Assembly: GCA_020445605.1 (NCBI GenBank)
Contig: JAGRGH010000063.1
Location: 1-64,000, forward strand
Reading direction: 5' to 3'
Length of the DNA stretch: 64,000 nt
From: Chromatiales bacterium
GTDB lineage: Bacteria > Pseudomonadota > Gammaproteobacteria > JAGRGH01
Shown: one piece after another, positions 6,161 through 15,511 of the stretch
How the letters are laid out: every line of letters starts with the position of its first letter
Numbering within the stretch: position 1 is the first letter of the stretch
Made by a program: the position numbers and the translations under genes
The notes under the pieces: model-generated
Seen by the model: only the letters and a program-made list of their open reading frames with translations
Databases searched by the model: none
Told to the model about the DNA's origin: nothing

Positions 6161-8824
6161 TCAGTCATGAAACAGCTCGTTCTCGTGGCACTGGGCGCAG
6201 CCGATCTGCGTACCCTTCGGCACGTCGATGTACTTCGCGCCGCTGCCGCACAGCGAACCGCTCTTCTCCTTGCACTCGAGACGACGATTGGTGGCAGTGC
6301 GCGACAGCACCGTGCCCTCGCCGTTCTGTCCGTGGCAACCCTGGCACGCGGCCGGCCCCTGCTTTTCCAGAACCTCCTTGTGCTTGTCGTTCCAGCGCTG
6401 ATCCGGGCCGTTGAAATCCGCGATCGGATGCATGCCATGCGGTCCCTTGAGGTTCAGCGGCAGCCCCGTGGAGGTCGGCTCGTGACAGGTCGTGCACTCG
6501 ATGAGCGTGCCGGTATGGCCCTGCAAGTCGAGCGCCGCGACGTTGTCGTTCGCGAGCGAACCCACCGCGGCGCCGTTCGGGCCGTTGACCGGCCAGATGG
6601 CATGCGTGGAACCATGACAGCCCTCGCACATGACCCCGCCGTGACCGCTGCTCAGGCGATACAGGCTCGCGTTCTCGGCGAATCGCGAAGCCGCCGCTTC
6701 AATCGGCGTTGCGGCCAGGTCGTTGCTGAGAAACGCCTGCGCGAGTCGGATGCCGTCGGCGGCCGCGATCGTGTGCGGTGTGCCGACGAGGTTCGACATC
6801 GCATCACCGGTATGGCACGACTGGCACTTCGGTTCATGCGCCCAGGGCACGCGCTTGGTGAGGTCTGCACCGGCCAGCAGCGGGAAACCGCCCGTGAAGT
6901 CGTCTCCGACCTGCTGCATGTTGCCGTGGCAGTCCTGACAGACCAGCCCGCCGGCGAACATCGCGCCGCGCAGACACTGCGTGCGCTTGCCCGGATGGCA
7001 CTGGTAGCAGGTCTCCTCCAGCACGGACTCCACGAAGTCGTTGATCGCCGTCAGACCGTTCTCCATGCGCTGCGGGTCGTTCGGCGGCGGCATCTCCGGA
7101 AACAGATCGCCGAACTGGCCGTGGTGACCATGCATCGCGCGCGACATCGAGATGTGCCGAGTCTGCTGACGACCGCCCTCACCCTGTTCCGGCTCGTCGA
7201 CCGGGCCGACCTGCGCAAGATCCAGTGCCGGCGAGTAATGACACTGCGAACACTGCACGGGCGTGCGGTTCGCAAGGCATGAAGGCTCGGCGCCCGTATT
7301 GCACGGGGTCGGCGCTCCGTCGACGCTGGAGGTGTATGCAGCACCGTTCTTGGCATCGTGCAGCCGCAGGATGTTCAGCTTCGCGGCATTCTGCAGGGGC
7401 TCCGGCCCCGGCGCATCGGACACGCGTGCGATCACGAACGACGTGCTCGCGAAGTTCGTCGCCGCGCCGTTGCCGGCATCGGCCGTGTCCGCGTGGCAGT
7501 TCTGACAGTCGGCTTCCGATGCGACCGGCAGAACGATATCCAGCGAGGCCAGCGACGCACCTGTGCTGGACGCATCCACACCCTTGGCGACCGCGTCGAT
7601 GCGCATCATCGGATACGCGTTCTCACGCCCGCTGTCATCCACCGGCAGCAACGGAATGCCGTCGGCGGCGAACCAGTTGACATCCGACAGCACGGCGCCG
7701 AACGGAAAGCCCGCGAAGAACGGCAGGTTTGCGTCGAAGCGATCGAACACCTGCGGCACGTTCGCGTTGTACGGATCGGTCGTGAACGGATCGTGTGAGA
7801 TGGCGCTGACATGAGCCTGCTGCGAAGGTGCGAGTGCCGGCAATTCAACCGGGTCCGGTACCGGCAGACCCAGATCGAGCGCAATCGGCTCGAACAGGTC
7901 CAGCACGCTCGGACACGGACCGGCCGTCGGGTCGCAGAGCCCGAGTTTGTCCTGCCCCGGATACAGGCTCCGATAGGCCAGACCGCCCAGCGTGGAACCG
8001 CCGGCGACATCCCAGAAGTTGGTTTTGAACACATCCGGCGGTGCATTCGCGCCGGTCGTGTTGATGGAACCCATGCCGACGGGATCCAGCGGATTGGTCG
8101 TCGCCGTGTAGTACACGTCGATCTCGGCGCCGGTGACGATGCGCGGCAGAGCACTGCTGCTGCCACGCTCGATCACCTGCGCATGCACGCTATTGAACGG
8201 CGGCAGGATGCTGAAAATCTGGAAGTCCTTGTCGGTGCAGTGCATGCCCAGGTCATTCGCGCCGAGCACGCGCAGCGGTCCGTCTGGCGGCGGCGGGAAC
8301 GTGCCGGTGCCGCCACCGCTGGAACTGCTGCTCGAACTGCCACCCGAACTGGTGCTGGAACCGCCGCTGGAGCTGCTTGAGCCGGAGCCTGAACTGCCTC
8401 CGGAGCTGCTCGAACTGCTGCTCGAACCACCGCCGGAGCTGCCGGACGAACCGCCGCCCGCGGTAGGCCCGCAGTTCGACGGCGCGTTTTCGACATCGCG
8501 TTCCACGCTGCCGCCACCGCTGCGCTCGACGCGCACGCGACACGGCACCGGGCTCGGGTCGGAGACTCGCAGCGTCCATTCCTCATCGCGCAGGCGTCGC
8601 GAACCGAGCACCTGATCGTGATCTGCGGCGTTGACGACCGTCAGCCGATCACCCTCCTCGGCACGCACACGCACGCTCAGCCGCGCCTCGTCCGCGCGCC
8701 ATTGCGCACTGCGGATACGCAGATCGTCATCGCCGTACGCAACGCCGGCCGCGGCCAGCGAAAGCACCGACGCGATCATGCCCGAAATCAGAACACGCTT
8801 TGATTTTTGGTGATTCTTGACCAT
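6161..8824 (-). CDS. Nine-heme c-type cytochrome with polyserine linker
   Basis: This encodes about 887 residues. The ATG at 8824 follows AGGAGAG, and the next residues form a signal peptide (KRVLISGMIASVLSLAAAGVAYG). Residues of about 30-105 form a small beta domain, then comes a Gly/Ser linker of some 70 residues (about 115-180), then a large domain that includes nine CxxCH heme sites: CQNCH, CSQCH, CYQCH, CQDCH, CQSCH, CEGCH, CTTCH, CQGCH and CAQCH, all in the C-terminal 60%. It is predicted to be exported and to move electrons in the periplasm or at the surface. No partner reductase or porin lies beside it. Polyserine linkers are known mostly from secreted carbohydrate enzymes. Confidence 0.85.
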   Translation of the reverse strand: MVKNHQKSKRVLISGMIASVLSLAAAGVAYGDDDLRIRSAQWRADEARLSVRVRAEEGDRLTVVNAADHDQVLGSRRLRDEEWTLRVSDPSPVPCRVRVERSGGGSVERDVENAPSNCGPTAGGGSSGSSGGGSSSSSSSSGGSSGSGSSSSSGGSSTSSGGSSSSSSSGGGTGTFPPPPDGPLRVLGANDLGMHCTDKDFQIFSILPPFNSVHAQVIERGSSSALPRIVTGAEIDVYYTATTNPLDPVGMGSINTTGANAPPDVFKTNFWDVAGGSTLGGLAYRSLYPGQDKLGLCDPTAGPCPSVLDLFEPIALDLGLPVPDPVELPALAPSQQAHVSAISHDPFTTDPYNANVPQVFDRFDANLPFFAGFPFGAVLSDVNWFAADGIPLLPVDDSGRENAYPMMRIDAVAKGVDASSTGASLASLDIVLPVASEADCQNCHADTADAGNGAATNFASTSFVIARVSDAPGPEPLQNAAKLNILRLHDAKNGAAYTSSVDGAPTPCNTGAEPSCLANRTPVQCSQCHYSPALDLAQVGPVDEPEQGEGGRQQTRHISMSRAMHGHHGQFGDLFPEMPPPNDPQRMENGLTAINDFVESVLEETCYQCHPGKRTQCLRGAMFAGGLVCQDCHGNMQQVGDDFTGGFPLLAGADLTKRVPWAHEPKCQSCHTGDAMSNLVGTPHTIAAADGIRLAQAFLSNDLAATPIEAAASRFAENASLYRLSSGHGGVMCEGCHGSTHAIWPVNGPNGAAVGSLANDNVAALDLQGHTGTLIECTTCHEPTSTGLPLNLKGPHGMHPIADFNGPDQRWNDKHKEVLEKQGPAACQGCHGQNGEGTVLSRTATNRRLECKEKSGSLCGSGAKYIDVPKGTQIGCAQCHENELFHD

Positions 8825-9130
8825 GCTGTCTCTCCTGTACCCGTGCATACCCATGCCACGTCGCACCGCGCGGGTCGACGCCTCTGCGGACACAGGCTGA
8901 ACAGACGCGCAACCTTAATTCATGAACCAATCCACACAATTCACAGGTTTTTGTGAATATGTGACAAACTTGGTGTGCTTAAGAAAATTCGACTCGTGCG
9001 CGAGTCACCACTGTGTCGCGTTCGGCGCACACGCACTCCATGACGACCGTGATCCGTCCATGGGCTGGACGTCCGCGGTACGCTTTCATACGCTTTGCGC
9101 TGCAACCCCAGCCAGACGGGTGTCACGTCG
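8825..9130. promoter_or_regulatory. Divergent control region, multiheme cytochrome / LOG gene, with inverted repeat
   Basis: The 306-bp gap is AT-richer than its surroundings. It holds a perfect inverted repeat, ATTCACA-N6-TGTGAAT, at 8939-8958, positioned upstream of the cytochrome gene and suitable for a dimeric regulator. It is not a CRP box, which has the half-sites in the opposite order. No protein-coding gene is supported in the gap. Confidence 0.4.
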
Positions 9131-10222
9131 ATGACCGAAAACCTGCTCGAACGCCACGTACGCACGCGCGATCCACACATCCCGCAGCAGATCGATGCGC
9201 TGATCGAACTCGCCGGCGGCGGGTCGTCGGAGAACTTCGATCTGTATCGCGAACTGCTGCGCTCCGCCGTGCAGCTGATCGCCGAGAACGCGACGCGCTG
9301 GGACGCGAAGATCGCCACCGCCGCGCTCTCCGAAATGGTCAACGGGTTTGGCTGGCTGCGCCGCTTCGAGCGCCGGCGCAAGTGTTCGGTGTTCGGCTCC
9401 GCGCGCACGCAGCCGGGCGAGCCCGATTACACGCTCGCGACCGAGATCGGCCGGCGGCTTGCGCAGGAAGGCTTCATGGTCATCACCGGCGCGGGCGCCG
9501 GCGCGATGCAGGCCGCCAACGAGGGGGCTGGCCCCGACGACAGCCTCGGCTTCAACATCACCCTGCCTTTCGAACAGGAACCGAACCGCGTCATGGCCGA
9601 TCGTCCGGGGCTGATGGCGTTCCGGTTTTTCTTCACGCGCAAGCTGTTCTTCATCAAGGAATCGGACGCGATCATCGTCCTGCCCGGCGGCTTCGGCACG
9701 GCCGACGAACTGTTCGAGGCGCTGACCCTGATGCAGACGGGCAAGACGCCGATCGTGCCGATCGTGCTGATCGATCACGACCACAGCGGCTACTGGGACG
9801 ACTGGTTGAGGTTCGTGGAGGGCCGCATGCGTGACGGCGGCTACATCTCGAAGTCCGACACCTCGCTGTATCGCATCGCGCACGATGCCGAAAGCGCGAT
9901 CGCGCTGATCTGCCGGTTCTATTCGAACTACCACTCCATGCGCTGGATCGACAATGAACTGCGGTTGCGCATCGCGCAGCCGCTGGAACCGGAGAAGATC
10001 GAGGCGCTGAACCGGGAGTTCGCCGACATCATCAAGCGCGGCGCAATCGTGCAGGCCGGCCCGCATGAGGAAGAGCAGGACGAACCCGAACTGCTGTCCA
10101 TGTCACGGCTGGCGTTCGAGTTCGACCGCCGCGGCTACGGCCGGCTGCGCGAACTCATCGCCGAGCTGAACAACGGCGCGCTGGCGGCGCATTGCACGAC
10201 TAACCCACTTCAAACGAGGTGA
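9131..10222 (+). CDS. LOG-family protein (nucleotide 5'-monophosphate phosphoribohydrolase-like)
   Basis: This encodes 363 residues from the ATG at 9131, with 12 more open codons upstream. The centre (about residues 80-260) has the Rossmann fold of the LOG/'lysine decarboxylase' group, including CSVFGSAR, VITGAGAGAM and the diagnostic PGGFGTADE motif. Small LOG proteins release cytokinin bases or cleave AMP. This longer form has extra N- and C-terminal regions like PpnN/YgdH-type enzymes, so a nucleotide N-glycosidase role is plausible. It overlaps the convergent GNAT gene by 23 bp. Confidence 0.85.
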   Translation: MTENLLERHVRTRDPHIPQQIDALIELAGGGSSENFDLYRELLRSAVQLIAENATRWDAKIATAALSEMVNGFGWLRRFERRRKCSVFGSARTQPGEPDYTLATEIGRRLAQEGFMVITGAGAGAMQAANEGAGPDDSLGFNITLPFEQEPNRVMADRPGLMAFRFFFTRKLFFIKESDAIIVLPGGFGTADELFEALTLMQTGKTPIVPIVLIDHDHSGYWDDWLRFVEGRMRDGGYISKSDTSLYRIAHDAESAIALICRFYSNYHSMRWIDNELRLRIAQPLEPEKIEALNREFADIIKRGAIVQAGPHEEEQDEPELLSMSRLAFEFDRRGYGRLRELIAELNNGALAAHCTTNPLQTR

Positions 10223-11051
10223 TGCCAAACATCCGCTCGCGCGGGAGCGGCGGTTCGGCGCCCGCGTACATGCGCGCGGTCTGAAACACCGGCCGCATGC
10301 CGTGGGACTCGGCCAGCGAAACGGCCGCCCGGTTGACCTCGGGCACATCCAGATAGATCGCCGAACCCGCCGGCACGCGTGCCGCGAGCGCGCGGAACAG
10401 CGCATCGGCGCCGCCCGGGCGGTCGGCATACAGCGGCCCGATCTTGGAGCCGGTGCGGCACGGGCGGATCACGCCATAGCCGGCCAGCGAGTCGCCCGCA
10501 CGCAGGCCGAGCGCGACGGCGCCGGGCTGGGTGATCCAGTGGCGCAGGAACGCACGGCGCTCGGCCGGAAAAAACGCCCGGTCGTATTCCATGACCGCTC
10601 CTACGGGTAGCGTGGACAGCTCGATCACGTTCGGGTCCGGCGCGAGATCGGCCTCGGCCTGCCCCTCGTATCGAGCGTTGTTGAACGCGAGCGCGAAGCC
10701 GGACTTGCGGTAGTTGTCCTGCTGCGCCACGACCCCGTCCAGGCCGACCGTGCAGCCCTCCAGATGGCGCAGCGCCGCGTTCCAGATGGCGATCCCCAAC
10801 CCGCGACCGCGCTCGGCGGGCCTGACGATGTAAAAGCCCATGAAACCGAAGTCGCCATAGCGAACCGCGGAGATGGTCGCGACCGGTTCGCCGTGCAGAC
10901 GCCCGATCAGAAACCCGGACGGGTCGGCCCGGTAATACGCTTCGGCGTCGCCCAGACCGGGGTTCCAGCCCTCGGCCGCAGCCCAGTCCACGGCGATGTC
11001 GACCTCGGCGCGCGAGGCGGTGCTGATCTGATAGTCGGATGTTGTGTTCAT
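10200..11051 (-). CDS. GNAT-family N-acetyltransferase
   Basis: This encodes 283 residues. The N-terminal half is a GNAT domain; the acetyl-CoA loop reads RPAERGRGLGIAIW at about 78-91. The C-terminal half (about 145-283) resembles the second GNAT-like domain found in YitH/HolE-type two-domain acetyltransferases. The substrate is unknown. The gene ends 23 bp inside the convergent LOG gene and begins about 100 bp from the divergent antiporter. Confidence 0.8.
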   Translation of the reverse strand: MNTTSDYQISTASRAEVDIAVDWAAAEGWNPGLGDAEAYYRADPSGFLIGRLHGEPVATISAVRYGDFGFMGFYIVRPAERGRGLGIAIWNAALRHLEGCTVGLDGVVAQQDNYRKSGFALAFNNARYEGQAEADLAPDPNVIELSTLPVGAVMEYDRAFFPAERRAFLRHWITQPGAVALGLRAGDSLAGYGVIRPCRTGSKIGPLYADRPGGADALFRALAARVPAGSAIYLDVPEVNRAAVSLAESHGMRPVFQTARMYAGAEPPLPRERMFGITSFEVG

Positions 11052-11155
11052 AATGCCCCCGTGCAGTGGATGGGTCCGCTACGCGGCCCTGGCCCTGTAC
11101 CCGCGCGTCGCACGCGACGATAATCTGCCCGCCGCACACGAACACAAGAATCTCC

Positions 11156-12817
11156 ATGCACGAATTTACCCTGCTGCGCGACATCGCGCTGGGCATCATC
11201 TTCGCCGCCGCGCTGGCGCACATCGCCCAGCGCATCCGCCAGCCCCTGCTGCTCGGCTACATCGCCGCCGGCATCCTGCTCGGCCCGAACCTGGGCCTGG
11301 GGCTGGTCCACAGCGAGGAAAGCATCGAACTGATCTCCGAGATCGGCCTGATCCTGCTCCTGTTCATCATCGGGCTCGAGATCGATCTGCGCGAACTCAA
11401 GCGCCTGGGCAAGACCATGTTCGGGCTCGCGGTCGGCCAGTTCGCCGTCAACGTCGGGCTGGGGCTCGGCTTCTTCGCGCTGCTCGGCTTCGCCTGGGGC
11501 GGCGGCCAGTTCGACCTGCTGTACCTCGCCGTCGTCACCTCGCTGAGTTCGACGCTGATCGTCGTCAAGCTCCTGCGCGACAAGTACGAACTGAAGCTCC
11601 TGGCCGGCAAGCTCACGCTGGGCGTGCTGGTCATGCAGGACGTCTGGGCGATCCTGTTCCTCGCATTGCAGCCGAACCTCGCCGACCCCGGCGTGCTGCA
11701 GATCGCCAAGTCCATCGGCAGCGGCCTGCTGCTGGTGGTCGCGGCGTTCGCGGTGAGCCGCTATGTGCTTGGCCCTCTGCTGGATGCCACGGCCTCGTGG
11801 CCGGAACTCGTGCTGGTGTCGGTCATCGGCTGGTGCTTCGCGGTGTCCGGTTCAGCCGAATACCTGGGCCTGTCGCGCGAGATGGGCGCCCTGATTGCCG
11901 GCCTCAGTATCGCGACGTTTCCGTATGCGGCGGACGTCATTTCGAAGGTCTCCGGCGTACGCGACTTCTTCGTCACGCTGTTCTTCGTGGCGCTGGGCAT
12001 GAAGATTCCGGTGCCGAACGCAGACCTGATCAGCACTGCGGCGCTGATCGCCGGTTTCGTCATGCTGAGCCGCCTGATCGCGGTCGTGCCGGTGGCGCGC
12101 ATGCTCGGCAACGAATGGCAGCCGTCCATGGTCACGGGTCTGAACCTTGCGCAGCTCAGCGAGTTCTCGCTGGTGATCGTCTCGCTGGGCGCGGCATTCG
12201 GACACGTCTCCGAGGAGACCGCGTCACTGATCCTCATGGCGATGATCCTGACCTCGCTGATTTCTCCCTACATCATCAACGGCAACGATGCGATCGCCCG
12301 CTGGCTGCTGCGCCCGGTGGTTGGTGACGGCGTGCCCGATGACGAGGACGCGCCACCGTCGACGCACGCCGAAGGGCCGCGGCGCGAGGTCGTTCTGCTC
12401 GGACACTTCCGCATTGCCGAGGCCGTGCTCGACATCATCGAGAAGGATGCCCCGCAGCTCAAGGACAAGGTCACGGTCGTGAGCGCGGACACGCGCTCGG
12501 GAAGGGCAATTCAGGCGCGCGGCTTCCGCTGGGCCTATGCAGACCTCGCGCACCCGGATGCACTGGAGCATCTCGGCATCGCCGAGGCAAAGGTCATCAT
12601 CACGACCATCTCGGATACCTTCCTGCGCGGCACGAACACCCGCGCGCTCGCGAGCCAGCTACGCCGGCTCGCACCCAACGCCACGCTGGTGATGACCGGC
12701 GAGGAACAGACCGACCACGACGAACTGCTCACGGCCGGGGCGAACCAGGTGCTGGTGCCGGGACGCATCACGGGCGAGCGCATCGTGGAAGTGCTGCACG
12801 CGAACGGCTATCGCTGA
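11156..12817 (+). CDS. CPA2-family monovalent cation:proton antiporter with TrkA-N domain (KefB/YbaL-like)
   Basis: This encodes 553 residues. The ATG at 11156 fits the start of the first helix; 30 upstream open codons are not transporter-like. Residues 1-385 form a Na+/H+-exchanger-type membrane domain with about 12 helices, and conserved GYIAAGILLGP and GLEIDLRELK segments. Residues of about 405-535 are a cytoplasmic nucleotide-binding Rossmann domain (VVLLGHFRIAEAVL). K+/H+ exchange gated by nucleotide is the usual role of this layout; ion choice is inferred. It is transcribed alone. Confidence 0.88.
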   Translation: MHEFTLLRDIALGIIFAAALAHIAQRIRQPLLLGYIAAGILLGPNLGLGLVHSEESIELISEIGLILLLFIIGLEIDLRELKRLGKTMFGLAVGQFAVNVGLGLGFFALLGFAWGGGQFDLLYLAVVTSLSSTLIVVKLLRDKYELKLLAGKLTLGVLVMQDVWAILFLALQPNLADPGVLQIAKSIGSGLLLVVAAFAVSRYVLGPLLDATASWPELVLVSVIGWCFAVSGSAEYLGLSREMGALIAGLSIATFPYAADVISKVSGVRDFFVTLFFVALGMKIPVPNADLISTAALIAGFVMLSRLIAVVPVARMLGNEWQPSMVTGLNLAQLSEFSLVIVSLGAAFGHVSEETASLILMAMILTSLISPYIINGNDAIARWLLRPVVGDGVPDDEDAPPSTHAEGPRREVVLLGHFRIAEAVLDIIEKDAPQLKDKVTVVSADTRSGRAIQARGFRWAYADLAHPDALEHLGIAEAKVIITTISDTFLRGTNTRALASQLRRLAPNATLVMTGEEQTDHDELLTAGANQVLVPGRITGERIVEVLHANGYR

Positions 12818-12844
12818 CGGCGGCGGGCAGAAAGAAGCCTTGGA

Positions 12845-13375
12845 TCAGTAGCGCCAGCCGACCCGCAGCAGAATGGTTTCGCTGGACGAGTCGTCCTGAC
12901 CGAGCTTGGCGTTGGACTTGTGATTGCCGATCAGCGCCAGCGTGGTGGTCGAGTCCAGATCAAACCCGATGCCGATCGCCGAGCGGAACTGCGGTGCGAA
13001 GACGTCGCTCTCCAGATACTGCACGCCGGGCTGGAAGCTCGCCTCGACAAAGCTGCGCGAACCGACCGGCAGCTGAAACGCCAGCCCCGCGCCGACGAAC
13101 ACGTCACCGTCGAAGGTCGCCTCGGCGGTCAGTTGCGGGCGGATGCGAAAGCGCGCGCCGATCGAGCCCGAACCATCGTCGAACGGACGCCAGCCCTCTC
13201 CGGCCACGCCCGCCATCAGGGCGACGGCCGGACTGCCGGTCTTGTCGTTGACGTCGTCCCAGCCGGCGCCCAGATACATGACGCGATCGGAGGCATGAGC
13301 CCCGGCCGCGCTAACGAGAAGTGCCAAAGCGCCGCATGCGGACATCGCGCGCGAGCGAATTCTTAGCGGATTCAT
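12845..13375 (-). CDS. PagL-like lipid A 3-O-deacylase (acyloxyacyl hydrolase)
   Basis: This encodes 176 residues: signal peptide (to about residue 28, HAS) then an eight-stranded outer-membrane barrel pattern of alternating hydrophobic residues ending in aromatic WRY. Near the C-terminus HKSNA, followed by a glutamate 13 residues on (SSSETILLRVG), reproduces the His-Ser-Glu triad of PagL. It would remove the 3-O-acyl chain from lipid A in the outer membrane, changing its immune and membrane properties. It stands alone, with a repeat element just upstream. Confidence 0.82.
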   Translation of the reverse strand: MNPLRIRSRAMSACGALALLVSAAGAHASDRVMYLGAGWDDVNDKTGSPAVALMAGVAGEGWRPFDDGSGSIGARFRIRPQLTAEATFDGDVFVGAGLAFQLPVGSRSFVEASFQPGVQYLESDVFAPQFRSAIGIGFDLDSTTTLALIGNHKSNAKLGQDDSSSETILLRVGWRY

Positions 13376-13409
13376 CGTGCCCCCAGACTGTTGACCCTCG
13401 GCCGGCAGC

Positions 13410-13680
13410 CTAGGGCCTGTTCACACTACGCGTGACGCAGCGACGGTGGCCGTTGTTGTGGCCAACAAGGCGCTGTGAGCGCAGTGTACTTGACGTACAT
13501 CAGCGAACAGCAACGCGGTTGGACACGGGAACGGCCCCGTCCCGCGGGGTTGCGCCCCAAAATCCGTCATGCTGCGTTGCTCGTCGTTCATTTAGGTACG
13601 CTAAACCGCTCTCCTCGCGCCTTGCCTGACGTATTTTGGGGCAGCAACGCTGCGCCAAGCGCAGTGAGAACAGGCCCTAG
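13410..13680. repeat. 271-bp MITE-like element, CTAGGGCC...GGCCCTAG ends
   Basis: The ends are inverted copies: CTAGGGCCTGTTCACACT at 13410-13427 and AGTGAGAACAGGCCCTAG at 13663-13680, differing at one base. An inner inverted repeat (CCAAAATCCGTCA near 13557 against TGACGTATTTTGG near 13626) lies within it. It has no coding capacity. A shorter copy with two internal deletions is at 23767-23888 and a solo end is at 3059-3082. A non-autonomous mobile element is likely; the helper transposase is not in the window. Confidence 0.75.
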
Positions 13681-13719
13681 CAAAGCGCACCGGCAAGTGC
13701 CGGCTTCAGCTCAAGGGAA

Positions 13720-13770
13720 GCGCTGATCCATCCGTCGAAGGATTGCCAGGGCAGCGACACGTCCCTGTGT
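13720..13770 (+). repeat. Box-plus-hairpin repeat, divergent copy
   Basis: CTGATCCATCC...TTGCCAGGGCAGCG followed by a small GACAC/GTGTC hairpin resembles the better-kept copies at 17771-17832 and 51476-51532. It lies in the gap downstream of amtB. The match is partial, so family membership is tentative. Confidence 0.4.
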
Positions 13771-13826
13771 CACAACCGGCATGCCTCTGCGCGCACGCCG
13801 GTGCGGCTGGCGAAAATATCGGCGAA

Positions 13827-15128
13827 TCAGAGTGTGTAACCGCGCTCCTCGTGCAGGACCAGATCGAGCCCCTCGGTCTCCTGATCGCGGGACACGCGCA
13901 GGCCGACGAGCATGTCGCAGATTTTCAGGATGATGAAGGTCGCGACCGCCGTGTAGGTAAGCGTCGCGCCAATGCCGACGAGCTGGACCCAGACCTGCCC
14001 GCCCATGGTCGTGATGCCGGCGCCTTCGTTGAAGCCAAAGCCGCTGAAGATGCCAAGCCCGGTCGAGGCAAACACGCCGGCGGCCAGCGTGCCGAGGATG
14101 CCGCCGACGCCATGCACCGGGAAGACGTCGAGTGAATCGTCGATCTTCAGCACGCGCTTGATGAACTGCGTCGCGCTGAAGCAGACGAAGCCGGCGGTGA
14201 TGCCGATCACCAGCGCACCGGCAGGCCCGACAAAACCCGACGCCGGCGTGATGGTGCCCAGCCCCGCGACCATGCCCGTGACGATACCCAGCACGCTGGG
14301 CTTGCCGAACTTGATCCATTCCGCGGTCATCCACGCCAGCGAGCCGGCGGCGGCCGAAATGTGCGTGACGAGCATGGCCATGCCGGCATCACCGTTCGCG
14401 GCCAACGCCGAACCCGCGTTGAAGCCGAACCAGCCGACCCACAGCATGCCGGCGCCGGTCACGGTCATGGTCAGGTTGTGCGGCGGCATCGCAGTCTCGG
14501 GGAAGCCGCTGCGCGGCCCCATGACGACGGCCGCCACCAGTGCACCGACACCGGCGGTGATGTGCACGACGGTGCCGCCGGCGAAGTCATACAGCCCCAT
14601 CGAGCCGAGCCAGCCACCGCCCCAGACCCAGTGGGTGATCGGTGCATAGACGACCGTGATCCACAGGGTCGAAAAGATCAGCATCGCCGAGAACCGCATG
14701 CGTTCGGCGAAGCCGCCGACGATCAGCGCCGGGGTGATGATCGCAAACGTCAGCTGGAACATCGCGAACACGCTCTCGGGGATCGAGCCGCTCAGGCTGG
14801 ACTTGTCCATGCCGGCGAAGAACGCCTTTTCCAGCCCGCCGATGAACGCATTGCCCTCGGAAAACGCCAGACTGTAGGCGTAGGCCAGCCACAGGATCGA
14901 CGCGAGGCAGGTGATGGCAAAGCACTGCATCAACACCGACAGCACGTTCTTCGCGCGCACCAGGCCGGCATAGAACAGCGACAGGCCCGGGATGGTCATG
15001 AACAGGACCAGGGCCGTGGAGGTCAGAATCCAGGCCGTGTTGCCGCCATCCAGCGTGGCATCCGCCCCGCGGGCCAGCGCCGGGAACAGTGCGGCCAGGA
15101 CAGCGAGCGCGCGCATGCGTGTGGTCAT
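13827..15128 (-). CDS. amtB: Ammonium transporter AmtB
   Basis: This encodes 433 residues from the ATG at 15128 after GGAG; the much longer open frame upstream overlaps a tRNA-proximal spacer and is not coding. A signal peptide (about residues 1-21) is followed by 11 membrane helices of the Amt/Rh family, with WILTSTALVLFMTIPGLSLFY, FAGGTVVHITAGVGAL and a late FPVHGVGGILGTLAAG segment carrying the pore histidines. It imports ammonium into the cytoplasm. The usual glnK partner is not adjacent, and I found no convincing sigma-54 site upstream. Confidence 0.93.
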   Translation of the reverse strand: MTTRMRALAVLAALFPALARGADATLDGGNTAWILTSTALVLFMTIPGLSLFYAGLVRAKNVLSVLMQCFAITCLASILWLAYAYSLAFSEGNAFIGGLEKAFFAGMDKSSLSGSIPESVFAMFQLTFAIITPALIVGGFAERMRFSAMLIFSTLWITVVYAPITHWVWGGGWLGSMGLYDFAGGTVVHITAGVGALVAAVVMGPRSGFPETAMPPHNLTMTVTGAGMLWVGWFGFNAGSALAANGDAGMAMLVTHISAAAGSLAWMTAEWIKFGKPSVLGIVTGMVAGLGTITPASGFVGPAGALVIGITAGFVCFSATQFIKRVLKIDDSLDVFPVHGVGGILGTLAAGVFASTGLGIFSGFGFNEGAGITTMGGQVWVQLVGIGATLTYTAVATFIILKICDMLVGLRVSRDQETEGLDLVLHEERGYTL

Positions 15129-15343
15129 CTCGATTGCTCCGGTAGTGGGCACCGCCGGAACCATGCGTCCGCGCCGGTGCGGGAGTGAAACGCGAGGGAG
15201 TGCCGGCAGTTCTGGTTGTGGTCCTTGCCGCGCGGATTTTCGGTCGTGGCGAACGATGTTTCGACGCCCTGGACGCTGCCCGCGACGGACCGGCACGTGT
15301 GCGCCGCAGCCACCCACGGCATACCCCCAACTGATTGATTTTA

Positions 15344-15420
<77 letters not shown>

Positions 15421-15511
15421 AAAGCCGGCTAAAGGTATCGCACGGCGGGCAAACGGGGCAAGCGGAACGCATTGGGGGGGGGTGCCATCAAAGCACGCCG
15501 ACCAGAGCCGT

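Noticed and set aside
8253-8615. Tandem DNA repeat or CRISPR-like array in the polyserine region
   Set aside because: The repetition is simple Ser/Gly codon redundancy within the cytochrome gene, without spacers.
15129-15343. Possible sigma-54 promoter upstream of amtB
   Set aside because: A GGCAC string is present, but the GC element is not at the required distance, so NtrC control cannot be claimed.
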